The translations under genes were made by a program, and so were the position numbers. Positions 6,684 to 9,414 of a stretch of 9,414 nucleotides of DNA are shown here, piece after piece. Numbering within the stretch: position 1 is the stretch's first letter; each line of letters starts with the position of its first letter. The stretch is from Anammoximicrobium sp032229885 (GTDB lineage Bacteria; Planctomycetota; Planctomycetia; Pirellulales; Pirellulaceae), in the NCBI GenBank assembly GCA_032229885.1, contig JAVYAJ010000084.1, positions 1-9,414 of the forward strand, in the 5' to 3' direction. The notes under the pieces were generated by a model. The model worked only from the letters and a program-made list of their open reading frames with translations. It was not told where the DNA came from and made no database searches.

Positions 6684-6770
6684 TGCCACGGGCCAGGATT
6701 CATCGCCCACGACGGGCAACGGTCGCGTAGCATATCAGCCCAGAGCGCATCCCTCGCGGCCAGCCGATGC

Positions 6771-6811
6771 ACACTGGAGGGCCACACTGGAGGGCCACGC
6801 TCTGTCGTGGC
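6771..6811. repeat. 13-base tandem duplication leading into a hairpin
   Basis: ACACTGGAGGGCC is present twice in tandem (6771-6783 and 6784-6796). The second copy runs into GCCACG (6794-6799), which pairs with CGTGGC (6806-6811) around the loop CTCTGT. The GAGGGCCACGCTCTGTCGTGGC wording resembles short intergenic sequences I recall recurring in planctomycete genomes. That is recollection, not a search. Confidence 0.55.
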
Positions 6812-6822
6812 TACGACCGGAC

Positions 6823-6890
6823 GGCCGCAACGAGGTAGACGCGACGGAGTGGCCGCAACAGGATGGCCGCAACGGGGCGGACGCGACGGA
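6823..6890. repeat. cluster of GGCCGCAAC-led repeat units
   Basis: Two 26-base units, 6823-6848 and 6865-6890, share the start GGCCGCAACG and the end GACGCGACGGA, and differ at only three central positions. Between them lies a shortened unit beginning GGCCGCAACA at 6851. Units are spaced 28 and 14 bases start to start. This is a small degenerate array in the gap between two converging genes; no coding role is apparent. Confidence 0.6.
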
Positions 6891-7000
6891 CCGTGTCCTT
6901 CCGGGACGACGCGCTTCCCCGTGGTCGCCGTCCGGCCCACGCCGGCGCTCACTTTTCCCGCGACTCGAACGCGGGTCCGCGCGCATTGGCATGACTTGCT

Positions 7001-8287
7001 TCAGACGACCGTAGACTTCCAACGAAGCTGATCGAACTGTCGATGGCCGACGTCCGAGGCGGGGGCGGTTGCATTGCGGGAAAATGCGACCCCCTCGATT
7101 TCGACCAACAGATCGGGTCGGCACACGTCGCCAATCACGTAGATCACCGGAAGCTCGCCCAATCGCTGTTCGCAGACCGCGCGAGCCTGAGCATAGTCGG
7201 CCCGGTTCTTGATGTAGACTCGGATCAAGCCCAGGCCGTCGAGCGACGTGCCGAGTCCGGCCAGCCCGTGACGGCTCAGGTTCTGCTCGGAGATCAACGC
7301 GGCGATGTTGTCCAACGTCTCGTTCGTTTGTCCCTTGATATCGTCGATGTGGCGCGTTTCCGAATCCGTGATGCTGGCGGTTCCGGAGATGAAGATCGTG
7401 GCATAATTGCCGCATGACAAGGCCATCGCCCGACAGAATTTGGGACTCTTCGGGCTGTAGCAGTCGCTGTAGTCGAACGCGGGCGTTTGACGCGGATTTT
7501 CGAGCGGGACCGCGAGGATGTCGGATCGATCGGTTGCCAGCGCGATGGCGCTCATCATGATTCCCCGACCTTCGGTCCCAATGCCCGTGCTGGCCGGATA
7601 CACGCGGGCTCGGTGTCCCGACGGCACGCGATCGGCCAAGAAATGAATGTCTGCATACACGTCGCTGCGGCCGCGATTCAATTCCTTGTACCGCTGCGTC
7701 GGGCCTTCGTCATCGACGATGCCTCCCAGATACAGCCACGTCCGGATCACCTGGTCGAAACGGACATCGACGCTGGCCAGCAGCGCGCGAATCTGCTCGA
7801 GGCCATCGATCGTGCCGTCGTAGACGCTCGAGTCCGCCCTGCGCGGAACGACCTGCGCGCAATGGACCCACGCAATATCGTTGTGCCGAGTGATGACGAG
7901 CTGTTCGCTGATCCGCTGAATCTCGACTTTCCCTAGACTTTGCCCCACGCCCAAAGCCTCGATCGCCACCAGCTTGTCATCGCCCGGTGGTTGCGGAACG
8001 TAGCTGGTCGCCGGCAGTTCGTCGCCATAGAAATCTCGCATGATCCGTCGGCATGGTTCGATCAGACTCACATCCGGCACGAACACCGCTTGCTGGACGA
8101 TCGCCCGGCGGCCGCCCTCCTTGTCCAGCACGCGTTCGATGGTTTGCAGGGCGTCCTCCGCTTGCTCTCGCAACGAACCGCCACGCTCCGGCGCGCCCGC
8201 GGCAAAGACATGACGGACGTCGTTCAGTTCGACGATCGAATACCCGATCCCCTTATACGACGCCTTGTTGATGGTGTGTGTGGCCAT
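7001..8287 (-). CDS. three-domain RidA-fold protein with chorismatase-like C-terminal part
   Basis: A 428-residue protein on the minus strand. The frame is open to 8380, but the ATG at 8287 has AGAAGGGG 7 bases upstream and begins a natural sequence (MATHTINKASYKG). Residues 1-115 form a RidA-like unit ending in LPATSYVPQPPGDDKLVAIEA. Residues 120-428 resemble the two-domain chorismatases (FkbO, Hyg5, XanB2), which split chorismate to pyruvate and a hydroxybenzoate or dihydrobenzoate: RVYPASTGIG (228-237), FISGTASI (299-306), the HIDDIKGQTNETLDNI block (313-328) and DVCRPDLLVEIEG (387-399). Both RidA-type ends lack the arginine of the PARS motif needed for imine deaminase activity (PATS at 92-95, PVIY at 380-383), which argues against simple RidA function. 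Cys389 and Glu396 sit where I recall chorismatase active-site Cys and Glu. No signal peptide is present, so it should be cytosolic. No aryl-polyene or polyketide genes are nearby, so the product's use is unknown. Fold is secure; activity is inferred. Confidence 0.82.
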   Translation of the reverse strand: MATHTINKASYKGIGYSIVELNDVRHVFAAGAPERGGSLREQAEDALQTIERVLDKEGGRRAIVQQAVFVPDVSLIEPCRRIMRDFYGDELPATSYVPQPPGDDKLVAIEALGVGQSLGKVEIQRISEQLVITRHNDIAWVHCAQVVPRRADSSVYDGTIDGLEQIRALLASVDVRFDQVIRTWLYLGGIVDDEGPTQRYKELNRGRSDVYADIHFLADRVPSGHRARVYPASTGIGTEGRGIMMSAIALATDRSDILAVPLENPRQTPAFDYSDCYSPKSPKFCRAMALSCGNYATIFISGTASITDSETRHIDDIKGQTNETLDNIAALISEQNLSRHGLAGLGTSLDGLGLIRVYIKNRADYAQARAVCEQRLGELPVIYVIGDVCRPDLLVEIEGVAFSRNATAPASDVGHRQFDQLRWKSTVV

Positions 8288-8343
8288 CACAGAACCCCTT
8301 CTTCGTTGAACGCGCGAGGCGTGAGGTTTGGTGCGAAGGAAGG

Positions 8344-8366
8344 AAACTATCGGCGGCCGATAGTTT
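8344..8366 (-). promoter_or_regulatory. 10-bp hairpin/palindrome in the leader of the chorismatase-like gene
   Basis: AAACTATCGG (8344-8353) and CCGATAGTTT (8357-8366) are perfect inverted arms around CGG. Read on the minus strand, the hairpin ends 56 bases before the start codon and about 40 bases before the ribosome binding site. On the plus strand it is followed by only a short T-stretch, so it could be a weak terminator for rightward transcripts, but its location points to an operator or leader structure for the leftward gene. Confidence 0.55.
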
Positions 8367-8374
8367 TGTTGGGA

Positions 8375-8407
8375 GGGCAAACATGTTTTATTTGGCGGGC
8401 AAACATG
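8375..8407. promoter_or_regulatory. two identical 11-base direct repeats, 22 bases apart
   Basis: GGGCAAACATG occurs at 8375-8385 and again at 8397-8407, exactly 22 bases start to start, about two turns of the helix. They lie between the candidate leftward promoter and the leader hairpin, in a region with no coding frame. Identical sites on one face of the DNA suggest a regulator binding as two units; a chance or slipped duplication is also possible. Confidence 0.45.
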
Positions 8408-8434
8408 GCCGGCCCCCCGCTGCCGTCGGCCTTT

Positions 8435-8462
8435 ACCCTAGCGTAAAAAACCGGTGCGTCAA
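8435..8462 (-). promoter_or_regulatory. candidate promoter of the chorismatase-like gene
   Basis: On the minus strand TTGACG (8462-8457) is a near-consensus -35, followed after 16 bases by TAGGGT (8440-8435), a weak -10. Transcription would begin near 8428 and give a leader of roughly 140 bases containing the two 11-mers and the hairpin. The -35 is good and the -10 is poor. Confidence 0.35.
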
Positions 8463-8666
8463 CAAGAGGCTTTCGTCGATTCTGGCTGTATCATATTCAT
8501 TCAACAATGGACCGTCAACAGCGGCGCGATTGCGCGACGGTGTGATAGATCCGTGTTCGGGCGTCTGGGCGAGTGTTCGCGTTGGGCGCCGGGCGCGTCT
8601 GCGGCGCGGCCGGTCCAACTCGAACCGGGCGACACATTCGCGTCTCGAACAACGATGGGAAACGCC

Positions 8667-9278
8667 ATGCGCCGACCAAACGTGGGCTCGCTATCCGGCT
8701 TGGCATTGTCAGCGGTCTAGGCCGTCCTCGCCGCGAGCCCGTCCGCGTCCGCCTGCGCAGCCGGACCTTCGGGCGATGCGTCGGCGACCAGGGACGCGAA
8801 CGAGGGCGCGATCGCGGGTACGATCGGCAAACCGCTGATCACGCATTGGACCTTCGACGAGCGTGACGGTCCTGTGCTGGACCACGGCGGGAATGAACAT
8901 CACGCGGACTTCGCCGGTGACCGTTCGGCCCAGGCGAGCCGGACCGACGGATTGCACGGACGCGCGATGCGGTTTTCCGGCCAGCATCTGCTGGCCGTCG
9001 CGCCCGCCGGCAAGCCCGACTTTGGCGCGATCACGCGGATCGGTTTTTCGGCTTGGGTCCGCGTCGCCCGTTTCGATCAGTACAACGAAATCTTTCGCAA
9101 AGAGGACGGCGATCGACGCGTTCTGTTCTCGTTCCAAGAGGACGGCCGGATTCTGTCCCTGGGTCTGAATGTGAACGGATACGTCGAGTGCGACGCGCCG
9201 ATCGATCCGTCGCGTCTGCTCGATGGCGACTGGCATCACTGCGCGGCCGCCTTCGACGGACGGGCGCTGTACCACTAA
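8667..9278 (+). pseudogene. LamG-domain secreted protein, broken at both ends
   Basis: Reading from the ATG at 8667 (GGGA about 6 bases upstream; another ATG in frame at 8655) gives MRRPNVGSLSGLALSAV, then TAG at 8718-8720, then AVLAASPSASACAAG in the same frame. The two halves join into a normal Sec signal peptide, so the amber codon interrupts a real gene. After a short linker, a LamG/concanavalin-like domain starts at LITHWTFDERDGPVLDHGG (about 8836-8892) and runs through FSAWVRV, YNEIFRKEDGDRRVLFSFQ and LDGDWHHCAAAFDG. It stops at a TAA (9276-9278) just where the family continues with the strand carrying the next DG turn, so the domain lacks its last strands and anything beyond. Neither other frame continues it. 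After the TAG the first usable start would be a GTG at 8874, inside the domain and without a signal. Full-length relatives, as I recall them, are larger exported planctomycete proteins. A sequencing error could explain the TAG, but not the abrupt 3' end. Confidence 0.75.
8718..8720 (+). other. in-frame TAG inside the LamG signal peptide
   Basis: The codon falls between LALSAV and AVLAASPSASA, in the hydrophobic core of the signal peptide. One base change (for example from TGG, CAG or TTG) would restore the frame. There are no frameshifts nearby, so this is a clean nonsense change, an assembly error, or a read-through site. Confidence 0.7.
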
Positions 9279-9414
9279 CCTCAAACATCGTGAACTTTTC
9301 GACAATATTTTCAGACCGCGACAGCGTTACGTTGTTGAAGGATTACATCTTGTGCTTGCCGTAGCTCTGTGTCCTCTGCGTCTCTGCGTTTCATCGACGT
9401 CCTTGCGCGGGCCA
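9279..9414. other. AT-richer tail following the LamG break
   Basis: From about 9275 the base composition shifts: the bases to about 9350 are clearly richer in A and T (for example GACAATATTTTCAG) than any gene in the window. No gene is recognisable before the window ends. This could be one end of an inserted or rearranged segment. Confidence 0.45.
9364..9390. repeat. short 9-base-period CTCTGCGTC repeat
   Basis: The stretch reads as successive units GCTCTGTGTC, CTCTGCGTC and TCTGCGTT with a period of 8 to 9 bases. Reversed, it is the GCAGAGACGCAGAGGACACAG kind of sequence that I recall as a dispersed intergenic repeat in planctomycetes, chloroflexi and cyanobacteria. It lies about 85 bases past the LamG break. 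Confidence 0.5.

Larger units (their letters stand above)
6684..7000. other. convergent intergenic region rich in short repeats
   Basis: This 317-base gap separates the converging 3' ends of the cyclase-fold gene and the chorismatase-like gene. The repeats at 6771-6890 fill its middle. No open frame in it carries a recognisable protein motif; frames through the repeats yield only CGHPVAATP/RCGRPVVATT-like arginine-proline repetition. No intrinsic terminator with a T-run was found for either gene. Confidence 0.5.
8288..8666. other. divergent intergenic/leader region
   Basis: This 379-base region lies between the chorismatase-like gene (leftward) and the broken LamG gene (rightward). It holds the leader hairpin, the paired 11-mers and the leftward promoter candidate, listed separately. 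From 8465 to 8650 I see only a small GCGCGATTGCGC-type stem near 8523 and no clear rightward promoter. Frames crossing the region lack recognisable motifs. Confidence 0.5.

Noticed and set aside
8288..8380. 31-residue N-terminal extension of the chorismatase-like protein
   Set aside because: It would translate through the leader hairpin; the ATG at 8287 has a strong ribosome binding site and the extension is arginine-rich without family resemblance.
8573..8866. 97-codon plus-strand open frame overlapping the LamG signal region
   Set aside because: Arg-rich shadow frame; the LamG frame alongside carries the real signal peptide and domain.
1..9414. A classical defence system, CRISPR array, transposase or toxin-antitoxin pair
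   Set aside because: No repeat-spacer pattern, no DDE or serine-recombinase motifs, and no small overlapping gene pair could be found on either strand.

Overview
The window looks like chromosomal DNA from a GC-rich member of the Planctomycetota, probably of the Pirellula/Blastopirellula kind. The evidence is the gene content: a small lipoprotein with a carboxypeptidase-regulatory-like fold, a secreted calcineurin-like phosphoesterase, a DUF1349-like secreted protein, a membrane-anchored prenyltransferase/squalene-oxidase-repeat protein, and a LamG reading frame of planctomycete style. The assignment rests on recognising these families; no marker gene is present. Genes are spaced 250 to 380 bases apart, each with its own ribosome binding site, and there is no tight operon.

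Layout on the plus strand: a gene-free stretch with a 21-base palindrome (1-372); a small lipoprotein (373-822); a secreted metallophosphoesterase (1080-2177); a lipoprotein M48 zinc protease with a twin-arginine-like signal (2447-3439); a secreted DUF1349-like beta-sandwich protein (3740-4360); a hairpin-rich intergenic region with a promoter candidate (4361-4697); and a 661-residue terpenoid-cyclase-fold protein (4698-6683). A 317-base convergent gap follows, carrying clustered short repeats. On the minus strand, 8287-7001 encodes a three-domain RidA-fold protein whose last two domains look like a chorismatase (FkbO/Hyg5/XanB2 type). Its upstream region holds a promoter candidate, two identical 11-mers 22 bases apart and a 10-bp hairpin. 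Divergent from it lies a broken LamG gene (8667-9278): a TAG codon interrupts its signal peptide, and the LamG domain stops short at a junction into AT-richer DNA that ends in a 9-base-period CTCTGCGTC repeat.

The first five plus-strand genes encode predicted exported, lipid-anchored or membrane-anchored proteins, a cell-envelope theme, but nothing shows that they share a pathway. I see no classical defence system, CRISPR array, transposase, rRNA or tRNA. The points most worth a second look are the extended chorismatase-like enzyme with its structured leader, the disrupted LamG gene with its junction, and the repeat cluster at 6771-6890.
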